The notes beneath the pieces were generated by a model. It was not told where the DNA came from. It saw only the letters and a list, made by a program, of their open reading frames with translations, and made no database searches. Made by a program: the position numbers and the translations under genes. Positions 18,239-27,587 of a stretch of 64,000 bases of DNA are shown piece by piece. Location of the stretch: positions 17,328 through 81,327 of the forward strand of contig NZ_JADMUF010000010.1 in assembly GCF_015546965.1 (NCBI RefSeq), in the 5' to 3' direction. Source of the stretch: Collinsella aerofaciens (GTDB taxonomy: Bacteria; Actinomycetota; Coriobacteriia; Coriobacteriales; Coriobacteriaceae). The stretch's first letter is position 1; each line of letters starts with the position of its first letter.

Positions 18239-19438
18239 CTAGATAAGGTTCTTGCCAGACACCTTATCGAAGAGATGGGTCGCGTTCTTCTCGAACTTGA
18301 ACCAGATGGTGTCGCCAGCCTTGAGCGCGCCCTTGGCCTCGAGGTCGACGACGGGGATAATCAGGACAAACTGGCCGTCGGGAGCGGTCACGTGGACATG
18401 CTCGGTCGAGCCCATGAGCTCGGTCACCTCGACGGTACCCTGGAGCGCGCCCTCCTCGCCCTTGTCGGCAAGCAGGATCTGCTCGGGACGCACGCCGGCC
18501 GTAATCTCCTTCACGTCGCCGCCGTCCCAGTTGAGGGCAAGCTGAGCGCAAGTCTCGGGGGCGAGCGCCACGTTCATATCCTCGGTCTTGACGGTAAAGC
18601 CGTTGCCCGAGCGCACCAGCTGGGCATCGAAGAAGTTCATCTGCGGCACGCCGATGAAGCCGGCGACGAAGATGTTCGCGGGATGGTTGAAGACCTCCTG
18701 CGGCGTGGCGATCTGCTGGACAACGCCGTCCTTCATGACCACGATGCGGTCGCCAAGGGTCATGGCCTCGGTCTGGTCGTGAGTAACGTAGATGAAGGTG
18801 CCCTTGATTTCGTGACGTAGCTTAATGAGCTCGGCTCGCATCTGGTTACGCAGCTTGGCGTCCAGGTTGGACAGCGGCTCGTCCATCAGGAAGACCTTGG
18901 GGTCTCGCACGATGGCGCGGCCGATGGCGACACGCTGACGCTGACCGCCCGAAAGCGCCTTGGGCTTACGGTCGAGATACTCGGTAATACCCAGGATCTC
19001 GGCAGCAGAGCGAACCTTGCGGTCGATCTCGTCCTTGGGGACCTTCTTGAGCTCAAGCGTAAACGCCATGTTCTCGTACACCGTCATATTGGGGTACAGA
19101 GCATAGCTCTGGAACACCATGGCAATGTCGCGGTCCTTGGGCGCCACGTCGTTGACGCGCTTGCCGTCGATGAGCACGTCGCCCGAGGTAATGTCCTCCA
19201 GGCCGGCGACCATGCGCATCGTCGTGGACTTACCGCAGCCAGAGGGGCCAACGAGGACGATGAACTCCTGGTCGTGAACGGTGAGGTTGAAGTCCTCTAC
19301 CGCGAGCACACCGTCCTCGGTAACCTTGAGGTTGTGCTTCTTCTCCTCGGTCTTCTTCTTTTTGCCAAAGAAGCCCTTCTTTTTGGACTCGTTGTTGGGA
19401 TACACCTTCTGAACATGTTTGAGAACGATCTCGGCCAT
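18239..19438 (-). CDS. Multi-sugar ABC transporter ATP-binding protein, MsmX/UgpC type
   Basis: The 399-residue protein energises carbohydrate uptake by the adjacent permeases. It has Walker A GPSGCGKST, the LSGGQRQRVAIGRA signature, Walker B VFLMDEPLSNLDAK and a C-terminal TOBE/OB regulatory region with the MNFF and GVRPEQI motifs of the MalK/MsmX class. An unusual feature is a lysine-rich insertion near residues 13-38 (KKKGFFGKKKKTEEKKH) before the first conserved strand. It is the last gene of a four-gene operon, separated from the permease gene by a hairpin. Confidence 0.94.
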   Translation of the reverse strand: MAEIVLKHVQKVYPNNESKKKGFFGKKKKTEEKKHNLKVTEDGVLAVEDFNLTVHDQEFIVLVGPSGCGKSTTMRMVAGLEDITSGDVLIDGKRVNDVAPKDRDIAMVFQSYALYPNMTVYENMAFTLELKKVPKDEIDRKVRSAAEILGITEYLDRKPKALSGGQRQRVAIGRAIVRDPKVFLMDEPLSNLDAKLRNQMRAELIKLRHEIKGTFIYVTHDQTEAMTLGDRIVVMKDGVVQQIATPQEVFNHPANIFVAGFIGVPQMNFFDAQLVRSGNGFTVKTEDMNVALAPETCAQLALNWDGGDVKEITAGVRPEQILLADKGEEGALQGTVEVTELMGSTEHVHVTAPDGQFVLIIPVVDLEAKGALKAGDTIWFKFEKNATHLFDKVSGKNLI

Positions 19439-19455
19439 GTCTTTACCTTTCGATA

Positions 19456-19482
19456 TGCGGCGCCACGCTGAGGGGCGCCGCA
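19456..19482 (-). terminator. Hairpin between permease and ATPase genes
   Basis: TGCGGCGCC pairs perfectly with GGCGCCGCA around a nine-base loop. No T-run follows, so it probably stabilises or attenuates the message within the operon. Confidence 0.5.
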
Positions 19483-19506
19483 GAAACTTGCAAAACAGTT
19501 ACGGCA

Positions 19507-20346
19507 TCAGCCCTTGACGGCACCTGCCACCACGCCGTCGATGATGTACTTCTGGCAGAGGATGTACATGATGACGATGGGGATAACGACCATCATGATG
19601 CAGGCCATCATGGGGCCGAGCTCGACGTGGCCGTAGCCGCCGCGGAAGTACTGGATCAAGATAGGAATGGTCTTGTACTTGGTGGAGTCGAGCGTAAGGT
19701 AGGGCAGCAGATAGTCGTTCCAGACCCACATGGTCTCGAGGATGCCGACCGAAAGATAGGTGGGCTTCATGATGGGAAGGACGATCTTAAAGAACACCTG
19801 GACCGGGTTGCAGCCGTCGATCATGGCCGCCTCTTCGATCTCGAGCGGAATGTTCTTTACAAAGCCGGCGAACATAAAGACCGCCAGGCCCGCGCCAAAG
19901 CCGAGGTAGATAAAGCAGATGTTGAACGGCGTGTTGAAGCCGATGCGGTCCGCCAAATTGGACAGCGTGAACATGAGCATCTGGAAGGGCACGACCATCG
20001 AGAAGACGAACAGGTAATAGAAGAAGTTCGAGATCTTGCTGTTGACGCGCACTACGTACCAAGCACACATGGAGCAGCACAACAGAATCAGCACGACCGA
20101 CGTGACCGTGATGATGAGCGAGTACATAAATGCCGAGGCAAAGCCCTGCTCGTTAAGGGCGTGCATGTAGTTTGCGAGGCCGTTGAACGTCTCGGGCGTG
20201 AGCAGATCGAATGCCGTGGTGGTGCTGATTGCAGTTGCCTTTTTAAAGGAATTGAGCGCAATCATGAACACGGGGTAGATCCACGCGAGCGACAGAATCG
20301 TAAAGAAAATCGAGAGCGCGCGGTTGATAACCTTATCGCGTTTCAT
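19507..20346 (-). CDS. Sugar ABC transporter permease, MalG/MsmG type
   Basis: The 279-residue membrane protein has six predicted transmembrane segments. The cytoplasmic EAA loop reads EEAAMIDGCNPVQVFFKIVLP near residue 190 and contacts the ATPase. The start codon overlaps the stop of the upstream permease at 20346, which indicates translational coupling. It pairs with that protein to form the channel for a disaccharide or maltodextrin. Confidence 0.94.
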   Translation of the reverse strand: MKRDKVINRALSIFFTILSLAWIYPVFMIALNSFKKATAISTTTAFDLLTPETFNGLANYMHALNEQGFASAFMYSLIITVTSVVLILLCCSMCAWYVVRVNSKISNFFYYLFVFSMVVPFQMLMFTLSNLADRIGFNTPFNICFIYLGFGAGLAVFMFAGFVKNIPLEIEEAAMIDGCNPVQVFFKIVLPIMKPTYLSVGILETMWVWNDYLLPYLTLDSTKYKTIPILIQYFRGGYGHVELGPMMACIMMVVIPIVIMYILCQKYIIDGVVAGAVKG

Positions 20347-21200
20347 TACTGCTGCACCTCCTTGGACCTCGTGGCCTTAAGCTGAATCATGGAGATGGCT
20401 ACGACCAGGATGCAGAAGACAACCGCCTTGGCCTGACCGATGCCCTGCCATGCGATACCGGCACGCGAGTAGAACGTGTTGTAGATGTTCAGGGCGAGCA
20501 TCTCGGTGGAGTGCGCGGGGGCGCCGCCGGTAAGGGCGAGGTTCTGGTCGAACAGCTTAAAGCCGTTGGTGATAGACAGGAACAGGCAGATGGTGATGGT
20601 CGGCATCAGGTTAGGGATCTTAACCTTCCAAAACGTCTGCCATGCCGTGGCACCGTCGACCTTGGCAGCCTCGATGTAGTCGGACGGAATGGACTGCAGA
20701 CCAGCGATGTAGATGATCATCATGTAGCCGACCTGCTGCCACAGGGTCAGGATGATAAGGCCCCAGAAGCCAGCAGCAGAGTTAAGGGCGATGAGCTGGG
20801 CGCCCACGTTGGAGAGCAGGCAGTTGATCAGAATCTGCCAAATGTAGCCCAGCACGATGCCGCCGATCAGGTTAGGCATAAAGAAGATCGTACGGAAGAT
20901 ATTGGTGCCCTTGAGCGCTTTGCGGGTGAGCGCCTGCGCAATGGCGAGGGCGATCACGTTGATGAGCACCGTCGACAGGAAGGCAAACGCCACGGTAAAG
21001 AAGAACGACGTGGCAAACTGCGGATCGGACAGTGCGCGCACGTAGTTCTCGATACCGACAAAGTGCGTATTGTTGATGGTAATAAACTGGCAGAACGAGA
21101 GATAGAAGCCCTGGATAAAGGGGATCACGAACCCGATCATAAACGCCAGGCACGTGGGCAGCATAAAGAGCGGCCACCAGCGCTTGAGTGCTTTGCCCAT
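20346..21200 (-). CDS. Sugar ABC transporter permease, MalF/MsmF type
   Basis: The 284-residue membrane protein carries the EAA loop IEAAKVDGATAWQTFWKVKIP near residue 185 and six membrane segments, as is usual for the MsmF class. It is the first permease of the operon and overlaps the second by one base. A hairpin lies between it and the solute-binding protein gene. Confidence 0.94.
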   Translation of the reverse strand: MGKALKRWWPLFMLPTCLAFMIGFVIPFIQGFYLSFCQFITINNTHFVGIENYVRALSDPQFATSFFFTVAFAFLSTVLINVIALAIAQALTRKALKGTNIFRTIFFMPNLIGGIVLGYIWQILINCLLSNVGAQLIALNSAAGFWGLIILTLWQQVGYMMIIYIAGLQSIPSDYIEAAKVDGATAWQTFWKVKIPNLMPTITICLFLSITNGFKLFDQNLALTGGAPAHSTEMLALNIYNTFYSRAGIAWQGIGQAKAVVFCILVVAISMIQLKATRSKEVQQ

Positions 21201-21220
21201 AGAAGGGTCCTTTCAATATG

Positions 21221-21256
21221 CAGGGGGCGGGCAAACCAACGTCTGCCCGCCCCCTG
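21221..21256 (-). terminator. Hairpin between binding-protein and permease genes
   Basis: CAGGGGGCGGGCA pairs perfectly with TGCCCGCCCCCTG around a ten-base loop. Such hairpins after the binding-protein gene commonly raise its level over that of the permeases by blocking 3' decay or by partial termination. Confidence 0.65.
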
Positions 21257-21287
21257 TCGCTAATCAGATAGCTTGGGCAGCAACTGC

Positions 21288-22604
21288 TTACTCGGAAGCA
21301 GCCTTCTCGGTCTTCCAGCCATCGACGAAGGCATTCTTGACGCCGTCCCACTTGCTGTTGTCGGCAGCATAGGCGATCAGAGCCTGCTTGAGGTTCTTCT
21401 TCCACTCCTCAGAGGGGATGTAGACGAAGTCCCAAGCGACGGTCTTCTTGCCGTCCTTGGCCATGGCGACGGCCTGCTGCGAGAAGACGTTGGTGGTTTC
21501 CTTGGCGCTCTTGAACGGGGCAGTCAGACCCATCTTGTCAGCGATGATGCTGGTGGCGGTGTCAGAAGTGACGCACCAATACATGAAGTCCTCGGTGGCC
21601 TTCTGAGCATCCTCGGAAGCCTGGGAGCTGACGCACCAGTAGTTCTCGCCGCCGGAGCACAGGCCCTGGTTCTCCTCGCCGTCGACGCCGATGTAGATCG
21701 GCAGCATGCCGAGCTGGTCGTCGGTCATACCGGCCTTGGTGAGGTCGGCGTAGGCCCAAGAGCCGTTCTGGTAGAAGACGGCCTTGCCGGTTGCGAACTC
21801 GTTGGTGGCGTCGTCACCGGTCTTGGAGGCGAGCTGCGAAGGATCGCAGGTGGAGTCGGTGATGTACAGGTCGAAGATCTGCTTAAAGTTGTCGAGATAC
21901 TCGCCCTTGATCTCGTCGTCCTCCTGGTTGTGCTCCTTCTCGAACTCGTAGTAGAGCGGGAGGTTGGCGAGGTGGGTGGTGTAGCGCCAGCTGGAGGAGT
22001 CATCCATGCCGGCGGAAGTGAAGGCACCGTCAACGCCGAGCTCGTCCTTGCGGGCCTGGATGTCATCGGCGCAAGCCTTCAGCTTGTCGAAGGAGTTGAT
22101 GTCCTCGGCCTTGTAGCCAGCCTTCTCGAGCAGCTGCTTGTTGTAGATGATGCCGTAGCTCTCCTGGACCCAGTCGATACCCAGATCCTTGCCATCGGAC
22201 TGCAGAGCCAGGGAGTCGTCAATGAGCTCACCGCGGAGCTTGGTATCGGACAGGTCGGCGCAGTAATCCTTCCAGTTCTTAAGACCGGTGGGGCCGTTGA
22301 CCTGGAACAGGGTCGGAGCGGAGCTCTTGGACATCTCGGACTTGAGCTTCTCCTCGTAGGTGTTGGAAGCAGCGGTCACGATCTTGACCTCGACGCCCTT
22401 CTCCTTCTTATAGGCCTTGGCGATCTCCTTCCACTCCTTGTCGACCTCAGGCTTGAATTGGAGGAAGTAGACCTCGGCAGCGTCACCAGAAGCAGAGGAG
22501 CCGGAGCCGGCAGAACCACCGCAGCCCACGAGACCCAGACCAAGAACCGCAGCCGCGGAACCAGCAAAGCCCAGGAACTGCCTTCTGCTCATTTCGTTCT
22601 TCAT
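21288..22604 (-). CDS. Sugar ABC transporter substrate-binding lipoprotein
   Basis: The 438-residue protein is a family 1 extracellular solute-binding protein. It starts with a twin-arginine-like lipoprotein signal (SRRQFLGFAG, hydrophobic stretch, lipobox LVGC at about residue 30), then a Gly/Ser linker and a MalE-like fold with AYKKEKGVEVKIVT near residue 75. The ATG at 22604 was chosen for its AGGGTGG ribosome site. It is the first gene of the operon with two permeases and the ATPase. Sites upstream match the boxes near malQ and the PTS fusion, so maltodextrin or a related glucoside is a plausible ligand. Confidence 0.92.
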   Translation of the reverse strand: MKNEMSRRQFLGFAGSAAAVLGLGLVGCGGSAGSGSSASGDAAEVYFLQFKPEVDKEWKEIAKAYKKEKGVEVKIVTAASNTYEEKLKSEMSKSSAPTLFQVNGPTGLKNWKDYCADLSDTKLRGELIDDSLALQSDGKDLGIDWVQESYGIIYNKQLLEKAGYKAEDINSFDKLKACADDIQARKDELGVDGAFTSAGMDDSSSWRYTTHLANLPLYYEFEKEHNQEDDEIKGEYLDNFKQIFDLYITDSTCDPSQLASKTGDDATNEFATGKAVFYQNGSWAYADLTKAGMTDDQLGMLPIYIGVDGEENQGLCSGGENYWCVSSQASEDAQKATEDFMYWCVTSDTATSIIADKMGLTAPFKSAKETTNVFSQQAVAMAKDGKKTVAWDFVYIPSEEWKKNLKQALIAYAADNSKWDGVKNAFVDGWKTEKAASE

Positions 22605-22712
22605 TACAATCCACCCTTTCACACCGTGGCGGCACCCTTTGCCGCCGCCTTCGGAGATTGGCTCGGGGACTTTGCCCCTTTTGCTGATTTGTACAATACG
22701 CTATTTGGCTAG

Positions 22713-22799
22713 TTGTTTGAACAAGTATTACTAGAGCGGTAGAAAAACATTGGTGAACGGTAATTTCAACTTGATACTTGACAAGTTTTGTATAAACAA
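22713..22799 (-). promoter_or_regulatory. Operator region of the sugar ABC operon
   Basis: TTGTTTGAAC lies at 22713-22722, its variant TTGTTTATAC on the minus strand at 22790-22799, and the palindrome ACTTG-A-CAAGT at 22776-22786. The first two resemble the TTGTTTAAAC boxes near malQ and the PTS fusion. The gap 22605-22910 holds this region and the terminator at 22818. Confidence 0.5.
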
Positions 22800-22817
22800 T
22801 TATTTGTTATCGAATGC

Positions 22818-22872
22818 AGAGAAAACGCCCGGTCAAGCCGATGCATCGTCGGTTTGACCGGGCGTTTTCTCT
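22818..22872 (-). terminator. Terminator after the TreR-like gene
   Basis: Two 24-bp arms (22818-22841 and 22849-22872) are complementary except for one wobble pair, with a seven-base loop. The stem carries GTTTTCTCT at its 3' end. It is palindromic enough to act in either direction. Confidence 0.75.
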
Positions 22873-22910
22873 TTGAGGGCATGAGTCTCGTCGGGCTGCG
22901 AGCTAGCCGG

Positions 22911-23630
22911 CTATCGCTTGGAGTTGACGCGGTAGTGGAAGATCTCAGGATGCATGCGGGCATGCGTGACCTCGAACAAGATGCCGTCCGAGGTGTACGA
23001 CTGGCTCTCCATGACGGCGACACAGTTGTATTTGCCAAGGTCAAGATAGCTGCAGTCCTCATCGTTGGCAAGCTCGACGCTCACTGTACGGCGACTCGCC
23101 ATCACCTTGACGCCGCGTTTGTGCTCCAGATAGTCGTAAATTGACTTTGCGGCGATCTCGGGCGTCAGACCCTTGGCGATCGACTCCAAAAAGTAACCAT
23201 GGTCTACTTGGCGCGCATTGCCGTTAAGGCTTCGGACACGCACCACGCGAATCAACTCCTCGCCCACCTTAAAGCCCAGGCGACGAGAGAGTTGCTCAGT
23301 GCAAATCAAATGCTCAAAAGACTTGACCTCGGTCGATGCGACGGCATTGTTGCGCTTTGCAAACTCGCCAAACGACTCAACCTCTTCGAGTGCGCCCAAC
23401 ATGTCGGTTTCGCCCTTAAGCCAAATAACGCGCACGCCCTTGCCGTGTATGGGCTGCACAAACATCCCGTCGGACAGCATACCCAAGGCGCGACGGACGG
23501 TATTGCGAGTGCATCCGAACTCCGCGGTCAGCTCGGCTTCGGTTGGCAGCATCTCCTGAAACGCATAGGTCCCATTAATGATGCGCGAGCGTATTTCTCG
23601 ATAGATTCCTTCGTATATCGCTTTTGGCAT
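22911..23630 (-). CDS. GntR-family regulator, TreR-like
   Basis: The 239-residue protein has an N-terminal winged helix (IINGTYAFQEMLPTEAELTA, then GCTRNTVRRAL) and a C-terminal UTRA domain that in TreR senses a sugar phosphate. The ATG at 23630 follows AGAGGTG. It is divergent from the PTS EIICB-HAD gene, with TTGTTTAAAC boxes in between, so it most likely controls that transporter and perhaps the nearby ABC operon and malQ. Confidence 0.9.
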   Translation of the reverse strand: MPKAIYEGIYREIRSRIINGTYAFQEMLPTEAELTAEFGCTRNTVRRALGMLSDGMFVQPIHGKGVRVIWLKGETDMLGALEEVESFGEFAKRNNAVASTEVKSFEHLICTEQLSRRLGFKVGEELIRVVRVRSLNGNARQVDHGYFLESIAKGLTPEIAAKSIYDYLEHKRGVKVMASRRTVSVELANDEDCSYLDLGKYNCVAVMESQSYTSDGILFEVTHARMHPEIFHYRVNSKR

Positions 23631-23684
23631 TGTTTCACCTCTATATTGTTCATTTCCGGCTAGGCACGATAGCATTTCTTAAAG

Positions 23685-23816
23685 TTGTTTAAACCGAATA
23701 TCGGTAAAGCGGCAGGATTTAACCGTTGACGGTTTCTGTCATGCCCAAATCGGTTTCGCTCAAAACTGCCGGTACGACAATCGTCTGGTCCTCTACAATG
23801 AATCCATTGTTTAAAC
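23685..23816. promoter_or_regulatory. Divergent operator region with two TTGTTTAAAC boxes
   Basis: Identical decamers TTGTTTAAAC lie at 23685-23694 and 23807-23816, one near each of the divergent genes. TACAAT at 23794-23799 may be the -10 of the PTS gene. The same decamer occurs inverted at the malQ promoter. Confidence 0.6.
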
Positions 23817-23859
23817 GTTTCCCCACGCGCAACGCGCCTCGATATTCGGAAGGCAGAAC

Positions 23860-26310
23860 ATGCTGCAAAAAATCCAACGCTTTGGCGGGGCAATGTTCGC
23901 TCCCGCCATGCTGTTTTCTATATCAGGCCTCATGGTCGGCGTCTCCGCTCTCGCAACGACTGCGGACATCGTCGGCGATCTCGCCGTATACGGAACCCCT
24001 TGGTACGTTTTTTGGACCATCATCCAGCGCGGCTCGTGGACTGTCTTTAAACGCCTCCCGCTCCTTTTTGCCGTAGCGCTGCCCATCGGTCTTGCCCAAA
24101 AACAACCGGCTCGTTGCTGCCTCGAGGCTCTCGTCGCCTATTTTGCCTACTGCTTCTTTTTGAGCGAGATCATTAAGCTGAGCGGAGACAACCTTGGACT
24201 TGAGTACCCGTCATCTTTGACCTCCGCCAGCGGTATCACCGTCATCGACGGCATCAAGACGCTCGACACCGGCATTATCGGCCCGCTGGCGGTATCGGCA
24301 ACCGTCGTCGCCATACATGACCGCTTCTACGATGCCAAGGTTCCCGATTGGCTCGGCACCTTCTCGGGCTCCTCGCTGGTCTACCTCATCAGCTTTTTTG
24401 CCGTGTTTGCCCTTGCCGCTATCTCGGCCGCCATCGTGCCCTACGTATACGATGTAACCGATGCGCTGCGTCACACGCTTGCAGGCGTCGGTCCCTTTGG
24501 CGTGGGCATCTTTGTCTTTTTAGAACGAGCACTCGAGCCCTTTGGCCTGCACCACCTGCTCTACATGCCGATCTACTACGACAACCTGGTCATTAACGAC
24601 GGCATCTACGCCACGTGGAGCAGCTTGCTCCCCATCCTCTCCCATAGTACGCGCCCCCTTAATGAGCTTGCGCCGTGGGCCGGTTTTACCGCCACCGGCT
24701 GGGTCAAGCTCTTTGGCCTTCCTGCCATCGCGGCTGCGTTCTACTCCACCGCAAAACCCGAGCGCCGCGCCGGCCTCAGGGTCATCCTTGTTCCCGCCAT
24801 CATCGCCTCGGTGGTTTGCGGCGTTACCGAGCCACTCGAGTTTCTCTTTATGTTCACCCACCCCGGGCTCTTTTTGCTCTACGCCGTCTTATCGTCTTGC
24901 CTTGCCACAACCATGAATCTCTTTGGCATCGTCGGCATCTTCTCGGGCGGCCTCATGGAGATGGCAGCCTTCAACTTTATTCCGCTCATGCGCACGCATG
25001 CCGGTGCCTATCTTTTGGCGCTCGGTATCGGCCTTGCCTTTAGCCTCATCTTTTTTGTTAGTTTTCGAGCACTCATCTTGGTCTATGACCTTAAGACACC
25101 GGGCCGCGAGGATCATGTCGCCAATCGCGCGGCAATCGATTGTTTAACGGGAAACGACTTTGCCAAAGAGCAATCCCCCAATGACGAGGTCAATAGTCGA
25201 TCCGATCAAGATCACGTCCTCGCTGAGCGGGTAATTCAGCTTTTAGGTGGCGTTGGCAATATCGTGGGCGCAACCAACTGCGCCACGCGCCTGCGCGTCG
25301 AGGTCGCAGACCCTTCCATCGTTGCAGATAACGCGTCGTTTGTCGCGGTGGGCGCCAAGGGCCTCATCATTACGGGCAAGACCGCCCAGGTGATTATCGG
25401 CATCTCCGTTCCCCGCGTTAAAGAGCATTTTGACCAGATCATGGGCCTCGAGCCGGGATTTGTGCCCACCACCTCGGCCTCCCCTGCCGCCAGCGCAGCC
25501 CATAAGCGCGGCGACATCTGCTTCTTCGATATCGACGGAACGCTCGCCTGGCAAGACCCCAGGCTCGCCCAAGACCTTCCCGAAGACGAGCGGGACCTCT
25601 CCCCCTATCCCAACGAGGCGGTTTCGCAGGCAATCCGCGATTTCGTTGCAAACGGCAACATGGCCTTTATCTGCACAGGGCGCACCCTCAGTTGCATCCA
25701 CCCCAAACTTCTTGAGCTGCCCTGGACCGGCATCGTCTGTCTTGCGGGCGGTTACGCCGAGATCAACGGACACGCAATTCGCGATCTGTCGATGACGCCC
25801 AGTATGCTGCAGCGTCTTGCCCCCTATCTTGAGCAGTCGGGCGAAGTCATCCGCTTTGAGGGCCTCAACGGCGTCGTGCGCATGAGTGCTGATGCCCCCG
25901 ATGCTCCCGGATACGCGCGCACCCTGGGCGACGCAGTCACGCAGCTGCAACATTACAGTGCCTACAAGATCTTGATGTCTACATCGCTCGCCAACCACAT
26001 CGCTCAAGATAAGGCACTTGAGCCGCTGTTGTGCTTTAACGAGCTCGAACTCGAGGTAACCGAAATCTCGCCCCGCGAATGCACGAAGCGCGGGGGCATC
26101 CAGTCTGTACTCGACGCCCTCGATCCCCACCATGGAACCGTATACGGCATCGGCGACGCCAGCAATGACGTCTCGCTGATGAACGCCGTCGATGTCGGTA
26201 TCGCCATGGGCAATGCGCCAGACTATCTCAAAAAGCGCGCCGACTACATCACCGACTCGGTCGACAAAGATGGCGTCGTCAAGGCGCTCGAGCACTTTAG
26301 GCTTATATAA
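23860..26310 (+). CDS. PTS glucoside EIICB fused to a Cof-type HAD phosphatase
   Basis: The 816-residue protein joins three parts. Residues 1-410 form a glucose/maltose-superfamily EIIC membrane channel, with TEPLEFLFMFTHP in the conserved GITEP-type position. Residues about 450-525 form EIIB with the phosphocysteine motif ATNCATRLRVEV. Residues about 550-816 are a HAD hydrolase of the Cof group, with FFDIDGTLAW (nucleophile), ICTGRT and GIGDASNDVSLM, all catalytic residues present. The start follows GGAAGG. EIICB phosphorylates the sugar on entry; a fused phosphatase could then remove the phosphate, as separate MapP-type enzymes do for maltose-6'-phosphate. A TreR-like repressor is divergent. 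Confidence 0.9.
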   Translation: MLQKIQRFGGAMFAPAMLFSISGLMVGVSALATTADIVGDLAVYGTPWYVFWTIIQRGSWTVFKRLPLLFAVALPIGLAQKQPARCCLEALVAYFAYCFFLSEIIKLSGDNLGLEYPSSLTSASGITVIDGIKTLDTGIIGPLAVSATVVAIHDRFYDAKVPDWLGTFSGSSLVYLISFFAVFALAAISAAIVPYVYDVTDALRHTLAGVGPFGVGIFVFLERALEPFGLHHLLYMPIYYDNLVINDGIYATWSSLLPILSHSTRPLNELAPWAGFTATGWVKLFGLPAIAAAFYSTAKPERRAGLRVILVPAIIASVVCGVTEPLEFLFMFTHPGLFLLYAVLSSCLATTMNLFGIVGIFSGGLMEMAAFNFIPLMRTHAGAYLLALGIGLAFSLIFFVSFRALILVYDLKTPGREDHVANRAAIDCLTGNDFAKEQSPNDEVNSRSDQDHVLAERVIQLLGGVGNIVGATNCATRLRVEVADPSIVADNASFVAVGAKGLIITGKTAQVIIGISVPRVKEHFDQIMGLEPGFVPTTSASPAASAAHKRGDICFFDIDGTLAWQDPRLAQDLPEDERDLSPYPNEAVSQAIRDFVANGNMAFICTGRTLSCIHPKLLELPWTGIVCLAGGYAEINGHAIRDLSMTPSMLQRLAPYLEQSGEVIRFEGLNGVVRMSADAPDAPGYARTLGDAVTQLQHYSAYKILMSTSLANHIAQDKALEPLLCFNELELEVTEISPRECTKRGGIQSVLDALDPHHGTVYGIGDASNDVSLMNAVDVGIAMGNAPDYLKKRADYITDSVDKDGVVKALEHFRLI

Positions 26311-26423
26311 GCAGCCGGCACGCGCACGCGTCCCGTTTCTCCAAATCGCCAAAACAGACGCGCCGGCAACTCCAATGTGGCAATATGGTATCTGCACACC
26401 GCAACGATGTAACCCAAGAAAGA

Positions 26424-27449
26424 ATGCGAGAACCCGTGTCCAGTCCGTTTACCAGCTTTTTAGCCCAGCACTTTGACCAGATTAACGACTATCTGGCCAC
26501 GTTCTTTGACGGACAGGCGACCTCTGCCGATATCGAGCGCTACCTGTACGCGCCGCTCTCGGCTTTTACGGCCAACGCCGGCAAGCGCCACCGCCCGCTT
26601 ATCTGTATGCTCGCCGCAACCGCAGTGGGCGGCAGCTTTGAGGGCGCCCGCAGCGCCGCGGCAGCCATCGAGCACTTCCAGTCGGGCGCGCTGATCCACG
26701 ACGACATCGCCGACAACGGACAGCTTCGTCGAGGCAAGCCCTGTATGCACCTTACCGAGGGCACGGGCCTTGCCATCAATTGTGGCGACCTGGCGCTCAC
26801 CATGGTCACCAAGACGGTTCTCGACGACCCCACGCTGGAGTCCGACGTGAAGCTGCGTGTGCTCCACGAGCTTACCGAGATGATCGTCCGCACCATCGAG
26901 GGTCAAGCGCTCGACCTGGGTTGGGTCCGTGACGGGCGCTTTGATATCTCGGTTGATGACTACCTGGACATGGCGACGCACAAGACCGCGTTTTACAGCG
27001 GAGCCACGCCGCTTGCCGCCGGAGCCATTATCGGCGGCGGCAGCGATGAGCAAATCGAAGCGCTGCGCGCCTTTGGCCTGCATACGGGCCTTGCCTTTCA
27101 GATTCAGGACGACCTGCTCAACCTTGTCGGCACTAAGGAAGCCGCCAACAAGGACTTCCGCACCGACATCACCGAGGGCAAGCGCACGCTTGTCGCCGTT
27201 CATGCCCTCTCTGATGAGCGCTACCACGACGAGGTCGAGGCGATTCTTTCCTCGGGCACCGATGATCCCGCGCAGCTCGCACGCGCCGTGGAGATCTTCC
27301 AGGAGACCGGCTCCATCGATTACGCCCACACTTACGCGCTCGACCTGACCGCTAAGGCCAAAGCGGCCATCGAGAACGTTGAGCTTGATCCGCACGCACG
27401 CGAGCTGTTCCTCTCCATGGCAGATTTCTTTGTGGAGCGCCTTAACTAA
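26424..27449 (+). CDS. Polyprenyl diphosphate synthase
   Basis: The 341-residue protein is a trans-isoprenyl diphosphate synthase that condenses isopentenyl diphosphate with an allylic partner for quinone or carrier-lipid synthesis. The first aspartate-rich motif HDDIADNG is complete near residue 92. The second reads QIQDDLLNLVG near residue 230, with Asn in place of the last Asp. KRHRP near the N-terminus and GKRTL near residue 250 are also present. I chose the ATG at 26424 behind a modest AAGAAAG site. It does not appear linked to its neighbours. Confidence 0.9.
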   Translation: MREPVSSPFTSFLAQHFDQINDYLATFFDGQATSADIERYLYAPLSAFTANAGKRHRPLICMLAATAVGGSFEGARSAAAAIEHFQSGALIHDDIADNGQLRRGKPCMHLTEGTGLAINCGDLALTMVTKTVLDDPTLESDVKLRVLHELTEMIVRTIEGQALDLGWVRDGRFDISVDDYLDMATHKTAFYSGATPLAAGAIIGGGSDEQIEALRAFGLHTGLAFQIQDDLLNLVGTKEAANKDFRTDITEGKRTLVAVHALSDERYHDEVEAILSSGTDDPAQLARAVEIFQETGSIDYAHTYALDLTAKAKAAIENVELDPHARELFLSMADFFVERLN

Positions 27450-27587
27450 CGGGGGTTATAAAACCTGTCAGCAGCGTATTTAGGCACAACTTGCTACACT
27501 GTTGAGTGCATGTTTATGCATCCCTTTGCGTTGTCTATCCGACAGACGCTCAAATAGTACGAATGGTACGCCGAAAGGGGTTCGTTC

